Part shown: one piece after another, positions 10,064 through 22,147 of the stretch
How positions within the stretch are numbered: the stretch's first letter is position 1
Layout: each line of letters begins with the position of its first letter
Source of the DNA: Vitis vinifera
Taxonomy: Eukaryota; Streptophyta; Magnoliopsida; Vitales; Vitaceae
Reading direction: 5' to 3'
Assembly: GCF_030704535.1 (NCBI RefSeq)
Contig: NC_012119.1
Location: 691,001 to 755,000 of the forward strand
DNA: 64,000 nucleotides
The notes under the pieces: model-generated
What the model saw: only the letters and a program-made list of their open reading frames with translations
What the model was told of the DNA's origin: nothing
The model's database searches: none
Made by a program: the position numbers and the translations under genes

Positions 10064-10784
10064 TTACACCCTCTTTCTCCAGCAAGCCTTTAACCGATTC
10101 CCACAGAGTGGCACCGAGCTGCCCTCCGACTTACACCAGATCGCAGAGGACCAGACCCCAAGCGCTCCTATATGGGAGCCACCGTAGAAAGTTTTGATGG
10201 AGTTTGACCCAAGCTTCTCATCGATTTCACCTCCCACAGCGGTGAATAGCTCTGTCGGAGCAAGAGCATTAACTCCAAGGGTCTCCGCCCTACAAACAGA
10301 AGTGGAGTGTCTCAGGTCTTTAGAGGTGGGGGCTTTAGAAGGGATGGTGGGGTCCCTTAAAGGGTCAGGCAACAAGGAAGAGGCCGAACCAGATACTTCC
10401 CCATTTCCAATGACACTGTGCAGAGCCCTAGCCAGAGCTAGCCAGCCGGCTCCGTTAAAGCCCCTAGGGATTACTAAAACCATATTTTGACTATACGGAG
10501 AATAAATATTCAGTCATTACAAGATACAAGCCTTTAACATTCTTCTTGAGATCTATAATTCTAGTCCTGCCTGCTACTACAGATTTCCTCCAAAATGGAT
10601 TCTCCACATTGTGTTCTGCCGCCAGAAAAAGGCTCTCTGCCAACCAAGCTCCAGCCTCCATTGGAAGATACATTTTTTGCTGAAATAATATACCCACCTC
10701 GATTAGCAACAGCCATACAGTCCTCCCTTTCCGAACATGCTCCATCTCGAAGGTTTTGGCCTCAATCACAATAGATACAGCCAT
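10064..10784 (-). pseudogene. Nuclear retroelement-associated protein relic
   Basis: Two consecutive minus-strand frames are offset by a frameshift near 10485. 10784-10491 reads AVSIVIEAKTFEMEHVRKGR, TVWLLLIEVGILF and AGAWLAESL. 10483-10064 begins MVLVIPRGFNGAGWLALARA. The succession of a lysine/arginine-rich strand region, a GAxWL-like motif and VVxxPRGxxxxGW resembles proteins common in plant nuclear genomes near LINE-type elements. I infer a nuclear origin from this style of sequence, without a firm family assignment. A stop and frameshift show it is decayed. Confidence 0.35.
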
Positions 10785-10953
10785 GGTTAAACAAGAATAA
10801 ACACACCAGAGCAGAAGATATTTGAAGAACAGGATACATCTAACTAAAACAGAGCACAGCCATCCTAAGCCATCAGTAAACCCATCGAAACAGATCTATG
10901 AAACCAGTGTGAAAAACACAGAACAGACCCCTGCCGGAGGTCATGGCTTTCCG

Positions 10954-11025
10954 GACACTATGTGGAAACTTCTTGCTTTTTGTTGGGTAATTTGGAAAGA
11001 GAGGAATTGGCAGATTTTTCAATAA
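10954..11025 (+). pseudogene. LINE reverse transcriptase C-terminal remnant
   Basis: The short frame ends DTMWKLLAFCWVIWKERNWQ then IF. The W.IWKERN..IF signature is typical of the zinc-binding region at the end of plant LINE reverse transcriptases. Only about 24 codons remain, so this is a weak but specific-looking match. Confidence 0.45.
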
Positions 11026-11150
11026 AAGGAGTCGCTAGAATCACTCAAACATAGTATGTCAATTTCATTTTGAATAGCTCAAACTTACAAACTCACAAAA
11101 ATATAAAAGATTGCAATTTCAAGGTTTAAGCTAAAAAAAAAGAAACATTC

Positions 11151-11740
11151 CTAAACACATCTTGTATTCCAATTGTTCAAAAATAGCAAAAAGGTAAATA
11201 AAACACATCTTTCTAAAAAACCAATCACTCCACACGTGGCCTTTTGCCACGTGCAACCTCCTGACGCCTTTGTTCTCGAGTTGAAGTGGACGATTCCTTG
11301 ACTCAGGTCTCGGGGAGGCAAGCTTGATGTCGCAAATGAAGGCCGTGCAGTAATGTGTGAAACATGGTCATCATGAAGTAAGCAAGACTCTCTATTCTCG
11401 ATGGCTTCTGTGTCGTTCTCAAAATTATCATCATCAGCAAAAGCATCCCATTTCTGATATAGCCCCTCATAATCTTCCCTGTATCGCGACAACATTCGAT
11501 GATTATAGTTAACATATACCAAAGATTCTGCACGATCTACATTCATCTTCTTTCTCTTTACACTATGAATGTACGCATAGGTACTCCATGCTCTCTCTGC
11601 ACATGAGGTGTTTACAAAAAGTGATAACACTTTCACTGCCAAACTGTAAAGTTCAACAGCTGTAACTCCATATAAATCCCACCATGATATTGCATATAAT
11701 GTTTCTCTATCTTTGATTGCTTGAGGACGAGCAACCTAAA
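11151..11740 (-). pseudogene. hAT-family transposase C-terminal fragment
   Basis: Reading on the minus strand from about 11740: VARPQAIKDRETLYAISWWD, then LYGVTAVELYSLAVKVLSLF, then VNTSCAERAWSTYAYIHSVK with following RKKMNVDRAESLVYVNYNHR. This is the dimerisation region of hAT transposases (WW.LYG..., L..LA..VLS...S...ERNWST...IH...R..L....LVYV.YN). The frame has a stop just upstream (about 11741) and only the C-terminus is present, so the rest of the nuclear transposon is missing. The tail runs into a palindrome, CACGTGGC-cttttGCCACGTG, at 11233-11253. Nuclear origin is inferred. Confidence 0.75.
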
Positions 11741-14700
11741 CGCCCTTCTTACTGACAAAGTCACTAAGTTGCGCCTCTATAAGTAAGGGCTCATTTTTGC
11801 TCCCTTGGATCCCAAACAATTTGGTCCACCACATCTAAGTAAACATCATTAACATGAAGATCAACATGAGGCTTCCTCCTCTCCCCCCCTGGACCCAAAC
11901 TCCTCAACCAGAAGAAGAAAACACTAATAGAAGTAGTTGGTGAAGTGCTTAATCCAGAGATAGGAGACTGATGCCTTACGTCGACAAAGGATATAGTGAT
12001 GGATTCATTCGATTGCCATTAAGATCGATCAGCCGGAAAGGAAGCCGTGAAGAAGCAGTCGAGTGTTCCCCAGCAGCAGCAGAATAAATAGGAGATCGTT
12101 CCCCCGACCTGCCTCAGCCTCGTGATTCTGTTGTGGGCGGGGAATCCACTATTGAAAGTGTCAGTGGTCCACTTTTCAGCATTAGACAGATTCTCATTCG
12201 TTCAGAATAGCCCTAGTTCGCCGATGACTAGCTATCCCTAGCTCTATAGTAGCGGATCGAAACCTCTATCCCACCCAGCACGGGAACTGCTGAAATGTCC
12301 CTCTCCGGCTTTGAAAGGAATGAAGCAAATACGGGTCATGAATGCCTTCCTCCCTTCCTTTACCTCTGCCTGGTTCTTTCCCTCGTTCTCTTGTCCGGGC
12401 CCTATCTGATCCAATAGTCGATTCAATACCCCACCCTCGCTTTAGTCGCTCAACTGCCAACCCGACCCTGCCGCCGATTCGGGAGAGCGAGATAGTGGGC
12501 CGAATAGCAGAAAGAGTGATCAGCTATCGGTTGGTTCATCGAGCCTTCCACCCGAAAGAAAGGAAAGAACGGATGATTTTCTCTCTGCCCGAAGGCATAA
12601 GGGCTTGGACCACCACCGACCCATCTCGTTGAAGAAGTCGAGTAACCGAACGATCCATCCTCTGATCCAATCAATCTCATATCACCTGCCTTTGCAGAAG
12701 GGATACGACCACCACCCATCCTGTATAGCCGGGGAGCAAGATTGAACGAGGCCTTCGGCTGGCATCTCTTCTTCATCCATCGCCGTCGCACCTACCCGCT
12801 TCAGTCGAGTTGGCCAGCATGAGGAATTCTATAATAGATGGATTGCCAGAATTATCAGTCGAGTAACCCCTATCCTCGACACGAGATACAAAGATATTCG
12901 ACCTGCCCGCGCATCAATCACTCGCCGGGAATCTCAATATTAATGGCTCTTGAATCCGATTGTGGTGGGTTCAGTCGGGTGGCAAGTCAATTGAAAGAAA
13001 GAAATGAAAAGCATCGACCTTTGAATCGATCTAAACTTACCATTCTATAGATGGATATCGACCGGATGATGAAATGAGTCTATCCCCTCACCTGCCCCTG
13101 CTTCAATTGCTACTTTTGGAATGCCTGGTCAACGTTCAACCCCTTCATCCCTCACCGATGCAGTATTCGAATAGATCGATCGCCTTCCCTCGGCAGATTT
13201 CATAACATCGTCGTACTCGACAGGTTCCTCTCCATCTCCTGCTGCTGTGGTTGGATAGGCCGATCTTTCCTTCTCTCTCCCGCCTGACCGAGAGGAAGTG
13301 TTCCGTTTCCAACCCTACCTTTCGATCGACTGTCATTTATGGGATTCGATGCCCTCGACGATGCTCTTCAATACAGATCTATTCGACCTGCTGCCCCACC
13401 TGATGCTCATTTGACCCTACCTTCTTTTCCCTACCTTGCTACTGGCAGGCTTGGTCAAGCGAGCGATATAAGTTTTGGTGACCCGAGGAGCACGTCGATT
13501 GATCGGCTGTGGTCGACTATAGATAAAAAGTCTGATTTCGGTTGATGTTCCGCTATGGCTTCGGGTGGGATGGAGAGCCAGCCTTCCCTTGACCGGCTTC
13601 CCTCACTAGATATGGTGGGATTGGATCTCCTATCTGATAAGAGGGGTTGGCCAGAAGAGAAGGAAGAAAAGCAAGTGAAAGAAATAAAGGTTGAGAAATC
13701 CCTCCATCCGATCCCTATCTTTTATGCCGATCTCAGCAAGCAGTACCGGAAACTGATGAACCATACTAGATGATCGAACCGGCCCTCGGCGAAGAGAAGT
13801 CGTGGGTGAGCGTTTGAGTCCCCAGCATTAGATCCTCCTGCTGCAGTTGAGTCCGCCTATATTCCCGAATCCCTATCATCCATCCGGCGAAAAAATCTAA
13901 CTTTTCTCGCCCAAAAGGGCGAGTCACTAAAGTCCCTCTCCCGGCAATATAGATGGTGGTTGCATCGATCCCAGCTCCTATCCGAAAAAAGGTATATGGT
14001 TTCTCAATACGTTCCACCCTCTCCTCATTCGGAGACTACTGCTTGTCCTCCTTCTCCAGGGGTTCGATGCCAGCTATCCCGCTGATGGAAGAATCCCACC
14101 TAATCTAAGATTTTCCTGCTCGATCAATATTTCAGTTATGGCCTTATCAATGTTTAATTGAGAAAGAAATTCAAGGGCGTTATATCAAATCATCTTATAT
14201 AATACGGATTAACGATCGCGGAAAAGATACGCAAGAAAGAGACACTGAAAGATAGGAGGTATAAGGGCTATCTGTATGCCTAGGTCCTAGTAGAGATCCA
14301 ACTCCGTGTTGGTCAGAAATCTCACCCTATCTATCCCCGTCCCCGGTCTCCGGCAATGAACCTTGCTTTTAGAGGTGAACAATTTAAGGAAGGGAAGAGA
14401 ATCGGCACATTGCCCTTGCCCCCCGGGTTTGGGCTGGGAATAATAGTGAATTTCTTTCTCAAGACGCCCATTGATAGGGCGATTTCTCAAGACGCATCGC
14501 CATCCCCACCCTGGGCTTATAATAGCTGGCATTGATTTCTCTTTTAAGCCATTGAGTTGGGGATAAATCGACGTCAGGGGAAGTGTTGTTGGGAATAAGC
14601 TATATTGATTGAGATTTAGATTATATATATTTTATGCTCCTGGTTATGACTCAAGAGGCTCAAAAGCTGAGGACTCAATCTCGATCTGTAGTTGGATCTG

Positions 14701-17191
14701 CTCCCTTCGTTGCGGGGCAATGGATGAATCTGGAGATCTATCTCGATAAAGATCTAAAACGAATGCGAGAAGATGAAGGAATGGGAACGAAATCCTTATA
14801 GGGGACTAGTTAACTGGTGGAGTCAGTCAACGGGTGAAACTGAAACTGGAAAAGACGCTGGTTCAAGGTCATTAGTCCGGTCAACAAGCTATCGATCTGT
14901 AACTGGACGAAGTCAAGAATAAATGGGCTATCTGTTATAAAGTCCGGAACGATGGTTCTCTGACTCAGTAATTCTTTTGTTTCACAAAATGAGTTATATA
15001 GGGCGAGTCGACTTTCACTCTGATAGGGCAATTCATTCTACTATAACCAAGTGGGTTTGGCAAAGCCAAAATATGTGACAGGAAAGGTCGTTCAGAGAAT
15101 ATAGAATATGGAGAGTATAGAGATTTCAGCTTTTCTGCCTAGCTCTACAGAAATGGAAAGCCCTATGCAGCAGTTTATGATTTTCAACCTAACAGGGACA
15201 GACAGAGGCATTGACATATCCAAATAGTTTGTTTTGTCTTCTTTCCCTTTGAGCAGATCAGAGCTGATGACAAGAGAGAAACCAGTTGATTAAATTAGGG
15301 TGCCCGGGGCATGCGCTCTAACTTTGATAGTTGCACGAAAAAGGGTAAAGCCCGACTCAACTTAACGCAAGGGCTCGTTGCAGACCAGACCTCTATTAGG
15401 GCTAGGGCGTAAAGCATGGAATTCTGCCTAACTAAGTTTGATCGGGCCTTAAAGCCTATCCTTAAAAGGATAGCCCTCGCTTCGCCTGTTTAGGACACAA
15501 CAAGGCCTCTTTTTGGAATGGTGTGCTTTCATTTCATTTATGGGGATTTCACTTACTTATAAGTAGGGAGAAGCGCTAACAGTCAAGCCTGACGCTTCTT
15601 CACTTTGGTTGGCATCATACAAGCTACCCGCGGTTCAATCAGGCTTCGAATACACAGATGTAGGAGTATGCCCTTTTTTGCCTTGGAGTGGGCCTAAAGA
15701 GAGTCTTGAAATCTAAATAAAAGACGACAGGAGATCGAGCCACAAACAAGACAAATCGCAGAAGCAGTTCTAATCTAAGACACTCGACCAGGAGCTTCTA
15801 CGCGGATTAGACACCCACCTAGCCTACCTGGTTCCCAGTTCCTAAAGGGGGCTTTGTCTGCTGTCTTGCTCTGAGTAGAGTAGGGTCGGCCAGCATGCTA
15901 GGCATTGGAAAAGGAGACCGACCTTCTGTACCATATCCTGTTCCCAGACCCATTATATAGAATCGAAGTGTAATGGCCCTGATAGAGAAGAAGGATAAAA
16001 AAAAGAGTAAGAAAGAGTAAGCCAAGCAGTAACTAATCATGCTAGATGTGAAAGACTAGGAGTGGAGATCCATTTGGGGATACAAGGGCCCGACTTAATC
16101 TCAAAAGAAAAGAGAGTACTCGCGAACGCCTCCTGCGTGTAAGGCTTAGCTTCCCGATTCACCATTTAACTCCTCTTGCCAGTCCGTCTTTTCTAAGCGC
16201 ATAAGACAACTGTAGCAGAGATCGGCTAAGCCATAGCGCCGGTTCTATTCGAATGCAGGGTCTATGGAAGAGGATAGTTCCGGATAATTGGCCTTGGGGC
16301 TTTTCATCCATAATGATATGGAAGGGGTCCTCCATCACAAGAAAGAAAGCATGTCGCCTCTGCCTGGCCCTTCTCCCTATTATTCTCCGTGGTCAAGCCG
16401 AAAGCTTCTCTCCCCTTTCAGTCGAGGTTTGACAGCTCCTCGGGAGTGGACCTCTTTTTTAGAGACCCGATCCCGTTAGTATGGTATATGAGATCGCAAA
16501 TCCAAATTTTGGAATGAAAAAAAAGCATTTATATTAGCATGGCTGGTTGTCCAGTCCACCCAATATAAGCCGGCACCGTCTCTCCCTATTGGTTGAGCAG
16601 GCAGGCATTTCTTATTATCTCCTTACCCGCCGAGCAAGCATCCCAATTGGATAAAACCTATATTAACAAGCTATTCAATCCCTTTCAAAGATATGGCTGC
16701 TGCAAGCAAGATCGCTACGTAGCTGCGTGCGCTACAGCTAGGAAACAAGCTAGCCTCACTCAATCATGAAGCCTAGCTCGCCTCAGAGGCACTTCGCGAA
16801 GCGACCGAAGATAGCATGTGACATCAATCACTCAAGCCAAGCTGAGGTGTTGATCCCGCTTCAACAAGACTCGACAAGCAAAGGCATGAACTACAACACA
16901 CAGCAAGCAGATCGCTACGCTACTTCACTACGGAATGAGCTACGACTGATGACCGGCACAGTCTTCGCCAAGCAAGATGATGTAACTCCTCAAAACATAA
17001 AAAGAGCTCTTATATATGCAGAAACATGATATATGTGTAAATGAATTATAGCCATTTTCAAATAGATCAGGATCGTCGGATGTCTGAAATGGAAAGTCAA
17101 TTTTTCTATATGTATGTAGATATCTATAGGGGATCATATGAAGGGGATGTTATTATTTTAGATATAACCAATTCCCCTCTCTACGCCCACT
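11741..17191. other. Long intergenic stretch, no gene recognised
   Basis: More than 5 kb in which I find no conserved protein, tRNA or rRNA. Open frames are short (at most about 113 codons), lie on both strands, overlap one another and look random. The part around 12240-14100 is richer in GATCGAT/TCGATC-type motifs than its surroundings but shows no recognisable protein. Confidence 0.5.
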
Positions 17192-17343
17192 AAGATCTGC
17201 GATCAGCCCTCAACAAAGTTGATCGTAGAGCACTTCTGATCTTCAATCAGCCTGCCTAAGATCGTAGTAGAGCACCCTGATTTACAATCAGCCTGATCTA
17301 CGAGCACTTCTGATCTTCGATCAGCCTGATCTACGACCACCCT
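17192..17343. repeat. Hairpin-module array (family H), intergenic copy
   Basis: 17221-17343 repeats 4169-4291 of cox2 intron 2 over 123 bp at equal length. Visible differences include one hairpin loop, CTGATC-ttc-GATCAG here versus CTGATC-aaa-GATCAG in the intron; the stem is unchanged. The left part, AAGATCTGCGATCAGCCCT, is another degenerate module. Confidence 0.85.
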
Positions 17344-19216
17344 CCTGCTTATTATATTGCTTTTATCGATCAAGCATTCCTGTGCTTAGCAAAGAGGTAG
17401 TAGCATTTGGGGTGGCAAGAATTTCATTTTCCGGATAAGCCGGCACAGCTCTTGCTTGCTGTCTGTATGTGGTAGGGCCTGGTCAACTGCCCGGCCACCT
17501 CTTTAGCTCATCTCTTGTCAACGCTAGCACTTATTAATAAATGATGCCATTCCCGACTCGCGAAGTGAAGCTCAATCTCTATTCATTAGTTCAGCGCTAA
17601 GATAAGATGTAGAACTGGATCGTATATGGGTCAAGAAAGATTCAATCTGGAATTCTCTTTTTTATATTGCAATCCTTCTTAGTGAGAAATTACTCTACAG
17701 ACTATGTAGGGGAATGCACTATGGGGACTCAATAAAAGACATTATTTGAGACTTAGGAAATGAAACTTCCATTCAACTATAGTCGAGAGGAAATAAGTCT
17801 CAGCAGGCACTAAAGGGGAAGCTTAGAGACGGAATTCAAATAGTTGAATAGAGGAGTACGTGGGGGGTGAAGTAAAGATAACTCTAGCAATATAGACCGG
17901 GCCTGCTTCCCATTCATTCTTTTTTTTTGAAGGATGCTCTTCGGCTGGTCAATAGGGCACATCGCTTTCGCTTCTGTAATAGAGGCGCTTGGCTAACGAA
18001 TAAAAACCTTGGTCCGCTTTCATTGGTCTAGTCCGGTCATTGCTTATCTCTTTCTTCTCTATCGGTGAATTGGGGGAAAGAGTGCACCAAGAGGTGAAAA
18101 AGCAATAAATAGGGAAGTAGAGTAGTTGGCACACGCTGGTCAATCCAGTATGTACGTCGCTTTCGTTCTTTCCATTCAATATGTCCTCTCCTCCGGTAAT
18201 ACGTCCTCCAGCCCTTCCTGCTCATCTGGAAACTCTGCCCTCGGGGTGGATATACCTACTTGGCTCAGTAAAGAGGGGGTTTAGGAACAGCATTGGTTGC
18301 CCTCCTAACTATAGAGTTTCACATAGCCTTTGGGAAGGCTCGGGGGTCAAGGCCTTCTCCGATAATCGATAGGCGAGGCGGATTGATTATTCTCGTCCCG
18401 GCCCTAATAGCTGTTTTAGTATCCGATGAGTTGGGTGAGGGAGAGGACGACTATTGATGCCTTGAACTCGACTCCTCTAGAGAGTTCTCCTTCCAAGGGG
18501 CTATGCTCTGTCCTAACCATTCCTTGCAAAAAGCCCTTAAAAGCAGTAAGTAATAGCGGATTTTTTCAAATGCCGGAATAAGAGTGAAATACCTTTGACT
18601 CCAACTATGCCCCTATTAGTAAAGCTTGAAAGCCATCATTTTATTTTGACTATAGTTGTTTATCGTATTTACTCCTCCTCCCTAGAGGGGATAGAAGACT
18701 GGACTAGAGACTGCCTCGGATTATTAGTGGAAGGAGCGATCGAGAATCAAGCTTATTAGTGGAAAGGAGGTAGGTTCAGTATTCTCTCTCTACCGCCTCC
18801 ATCCCACGTTCCTACCTCGAGGGATAGAAGCCTTCTGACTCAACGCCTTTCTAATAATTAGTAGAGATTGGAGAGGAGATAGATGCCCGAACAATCATCT
18901 GTATCAGTAAAGGGCGTTTAGGAGGGATTTCTTCTTTATTCCTTTTTACAACATAGGAGGGAGTGGGGCTTGAAAACGTTCTGCAAAATCTGGCTGGATC
19001 GAATAGAACTTCTGTCTTTAGACACTCCTTCTGCGACGAGGGAGGGACAGGAGGCCCCATCCGAGAAAAGAGGAGGGAGGTCTGGGTCTCCGGCCTGTAA
19101 AGCTCATGAATCAAGCACTTTTAGGCAAGTGGTTATGGAGATTTTGAGAGGAGAGGGATAGCTCGAGTCTTCGAATCCATCAGGTAGAAGTTTCGCACCT
19201 CTATACTTCTCCGCCT
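17344..19216. other. Intergenic DNA, no gene recognised
   Basis: No gene is seen on either strand. The frame at 18851-19114 (minus) and its neighbours are short and match no family known to me. Confidence 0.45.
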
Positions 19217-19243
19217 CATCTTACTAATAATAATGAAGGGCTT
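19217..19243. repeat. 27-bp inverted dispersed repeat, copy 2
   Basis: Exact reverse complement of 4504-4530 in cox2 intron 2. It lies just upstream of the Ty3 integrase remnant. Confidence 0.8.
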
Positions 19244-19270
19244 ATCGGTCGACCTAGACTCAAAATATCT

Positions 19271-19492
19271 TTGATCAAAGGAAGCGAAGAAAGCTACAGG
19301 GCGCTCCTGCGTATGCGGAGGACATGTCAACAGCCAGATGCTCGCTCAAAAGATCATTCGAAAAAGGATATGACAGATCCAGATTATAAGAAATTCGTCA
19401 GGGGATGCATGAAGTGTCAAATTCACGCCGATCTGATTCATGCGCCGTCATCATCACTCCATCCTATGTCGTCTCTGATAGCTATAGCTTGA
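19271..19492 (+). pseudogene. Ty3-gypsy integrase zinc-binding fragment
   Basis: The frame reads DPDYKKFVRGCMKCQIHADL followed by IHAPSSSLHPMSS. This matches the H2C2 zinc-binding region of Ty3-type integrase (..D...FV..C..CQ.HADL.H.P...LHP...PWPF). Only the CMKC half is convincing, and the preceding residues are degenerate. The frame stops before the catalytic core, so this is a nuclear retrotransposon scrap. Confidence 0.75.
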
Positions 19493-21076
19493 AGAGAAAG
19501 GTTTTGGGAGAATAAGCATTTTCATTAACTGGAAAAGAGGGGCTTAAGCTCTATAAGTGAAACTAAAGGCAATGAAATCAAATCTGACTTAACAGGCATA
19601 TACAAATCAAGAAGAAAGCAAAGGAAAGAAAGAGACGTAATAAAACTTGTTAATAATACATGATATTACACTCCCCCTCAAACTCGAACAAATGAGAGGT
19701 TGCTCGTAGATCATAAGGCTGATGCTAGTATGAAGGTTTTTATCCGAGAGGACAGAGAGGCTAGGAATCAGGAATCTTTCCCTTTGCATTTATTATATGA
19801 AAAAGAAAACCACTAGGAGCCTATTCTTTGAACCTGAAAGATTGGATATCTGGCATTTCCATTATTAGTAAGCCTTTGTTTGAAAGATGTTGATGCATTT
19901 TTGGTGATGGTAGAGCCCCTTTACTAGTAAGGCTCGTAAGTGAGATTTGGGCACCTTATCAGACGAAGTTGTTAGACCGCTTCGGATAGTTTGTTTTCAA
20001 CCCGAAAAAACCTGACGTCACTTGTGTTTTTGCAACATCTTCGGTAAGTTCTGTGCTGGTCGTAGAATCCGAAGCTATGATGAAATATCCTAGGTTCCAC
20101 ATCAGAGTTGGCATAGCGAATGCCCATAGACTAAACGGGGGGACCCAACTCGATATAGTGAGCTTGATATCGCATTTGCCCCTATTAAAAGGAATTTTTA
20201 GAGGAGCTTACTATATATATATATATAACAATATATATAAGGCCGTTTAGGTTCCTCTGCAAGGCTTTAGTTTGTCATAAGGTTCCTCCTGCCTGTCAAT
20301 GGATTCAAGTATTTGCCGACAGTGCCCTTTGGGTATGTATTGAGAGTGAAGGGATTGATTTCGCTCGCGCATTGAGAGTTTTGGATGAAGCCTTTTCTTA
20401 AGGAAAAAAAACCTTGACCCGCGTAGATATTGAGTCTAGTCCATCCATATTGCCTTTATGAAATGAAAGAGCTCTTTCTGAACAGGGTTAGAATGAAGGA
20501 GATGATCGAGTTTTTTAGTTTCGATGGGGTTCTTTCTCCTGTAAAGTCGAACCTAGTTAGGAGTTAGTCTTTCCTAACCCAAAATGTTGATGGATATTTC
20601 TAGGCTGAGCTTACAGCAATATAGTTCGCTCCAAGGGAAAAATGGAGTGGAGACTTCCTTTCCCATATCGTCTAAAATCCATTGGGATGATATCTTTCTT
20701 TGTTGGAGCTAGAACTCTCCCGATTCATTACTGGGACTGCATTTATATACTTTTACAGTATAATAAAAGTGTTTGGGCTAAGCAGCTTAAATATCTTTTT
20801 ATCAAGGGTAAGGTTTGGAACTTGTTGATTCTGCACTCGCTACATCATTTACTAGGGGTGATGGTGAAGTATTGCTAAGAGTTAATAGCTTTCTAAGAAG
20901 GGCTTTGCTTGCCCCCTTTAGTATAGTAGTAGTAGTCTAGGAGATGGAAGATATGGAAGCGATCATGCCAGCTCTAGTGCGCCTAATACCATATGAGCTA
21001 CATTGTTGAGTATGGTCAGTACATAGATGGGTGGAGCCAGCTTTGCATACTCTATTTTAGGAAAAAAGCAGTAGCA
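19493..21076. other. Intergenic DNA with possible retroelement debris
   Basis: No intact gene. The phrase ACACTCCCCCTCAAACTCG near 19670 resembles a tract common in plant copia-type LTRs, but I cannot delimit an element. An AT microsatellite lies at about 20210-20238. A frame at 20642-20878 (78 codons) matches nothing I know. Confidence 0.4.
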
Positions 21077-21160
21077 CTGATCTACGACCACTTCTGATCA
21101 AAGATCAGCCCTCTCGTAGACCACTTCTGATCAAAGATCAGCCTGATCGTAGACCACCCT
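21077..21160. repeat. Family H array upstream of atp9
   Basis: Contains CTGATCTACGACCA, two copies of CTTCTGATCAAAGATCAGCC and a closing CTGATCGTAGACCACCCT. It lies about 275-360 bp before the atp9 start codon. The two CTGATC-aaa-GATCAG palindromes are identical. Confidence 0.85.
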
Positions 21161-21319
21161 GAAAGCCAATTGAATCAAATGGCTTTGCGGCTTTGTTGGT
21201 GTTCAGTGTACCGCACCGAAGCTTGTGTAGCCTATGCGAAGCAAGCCTATTTTTTGTAGGGTACAAGATCGAAAAGAATGCATTGGATTCCAAGTGAGAT
21301 GCCCAAGATAAAAGGAACG

Positions 21320-21349
21320 AGGTTGGTCTACGATCTTAAGCAGGCTGAT
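21320..21349. repeat. 30-bp repeat with family H elements, copy 1
   Basis: AGGTTGGTCTACGATCTTAA followed by GCAGGCTGAT is repeated exactly at 57460-57489. It contains the CTACGATCTTA(A)GCAGGCTGA string seen in reverse complement inside the arrays (TCAGCCTGCCTAAGATCGTAG), so it is a diverged family member. It is 86 bp upstream of atp9. Confidence 0.8.
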
Positions 21350-21434
21350 TGTAAATCATTTTATCCGAGAGGGCGAATCCATAACAAAAAATCGTGAAGG
21401 AAAAAGATAGCGTGACGAGAATTCTCAACTCGAG

Positions 21435-21659
21435 ATGTTAGAAGGTGCAAAATCAATGGGTGCCGGAGCTGCTACAATTGCTTCAGCGGGAGCTGCAATC
21501 GGTATTGGAAACGTGTTCAGTTCTTTGATCCATTCCGTGGCGCGAAATCCATCATTGGCTAAACAATCATTTGGTTATGCCATTTTGGGCTTTGCTCTAA
21601 CCGAAGCTATTGCATCGTTTGCCCCAATGATGGCCTTTCTGATCTCATCCGTATTCTGA
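21435..21659 (+). CDS. atp9: atp9, ATP synthase F0 subunit c
   Basis: A 74-codon frame, the normal size, beginning [20 protein letters not shown] and ending [16 protein letters not shown]. It forms the proton-conducting c ring of mitochondrial ATP synthase in the inner membrane. The two helices (about residues 8-35 and 45-72) are joined by the polar loop ARNPSL. The proton-carrying Glu is in ALTEAIASF. Ser and Pro codons (SFGYAIL, IASFAP, LISSVF) correspond to Leu or Phe in edited homologues, indicating C-to-U editing. Here the stop TGA is genomically encoded rather than created by editing. The start is fixed by family length. Downstream, at 489 nt, lies the 390-codon ORF on the same strand. 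Confidence 0.98.
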   Translation: MLEGAKSMGAGAATIASAGAAIGIGNVFSSLIHSVARNPSLAKQSFGYAILGFALTEAIASFAPMMAFLISSVF

Positions 21660-22147
21660 TCCATTGGACTTTTAGCGGATTCAGAGTTAGGTGGGGCCCT
21701 CTCATTCCTTAGGGAGTGAGAGGGGTAAGGGGAAAGGGTGGGTGGCCCCTTGCGTTAGGATGAGTCCAGTGTAGTCGGATGGAACGGAAGCGCATATCGG
21801 AAACGAATCTGGCATCTATGGAACCCACGTGCGAACCTTCGGAGCTCGAAGTGAAACGATAACATCCGGAACTTTGAGTTTTCTATGGTAAACTTAGGCG
21901 AGTCCTTATAGACTACCTAGTTATGACACCTTGATGCACGTTGGTGCATTGGGGTGCACTGGTTGACGCGGAAGGCCAGCGTGGGGCCATTATAATGAAT
22001 TAGGTCACATGATCGGGAGTCGTCTGGGTGGGTAGGTCTATCCATACCCCCATCCAGGGTTGTTCCCATCTTTGAGCCTACTATTGCAGCTCATTATGGT
22101 CAATAGACCGAGAGTACACCTGGAAGCTTGGAATTGATTGCTAAACC
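21660..22147 (+). other. atp9-orf390 spacer
   Basis: A gene-free 488-bp spacer. It has several self-complementary tracts (CTCATTCCTTAGGGAGTGAG; GTTGGTGCATTGGGGTGCAC; GGGTGGGTAGGTC ... CCATACCCCCATCC) that could be stable hairpins in an atp9 transcript 3' end or in a joint atp9-ORF transcript. Parts look structured-RNA-like, but no group II domain V could be identified. Confidence 0.4.

Noticed and set aside
10064-10490. Plus-strand 98-codon ORF at 10194-10490
   Set aside because: It is antisense to the retroelement-associated minus-strand frame, which has the more protein-like sequence.
21660-22147. Trans-splicing group II intron half between atp9 and orf390
   Set aside because: Several hairpins and a GTGCG string are present, but no domain V and no exon of a known split gene could be found.
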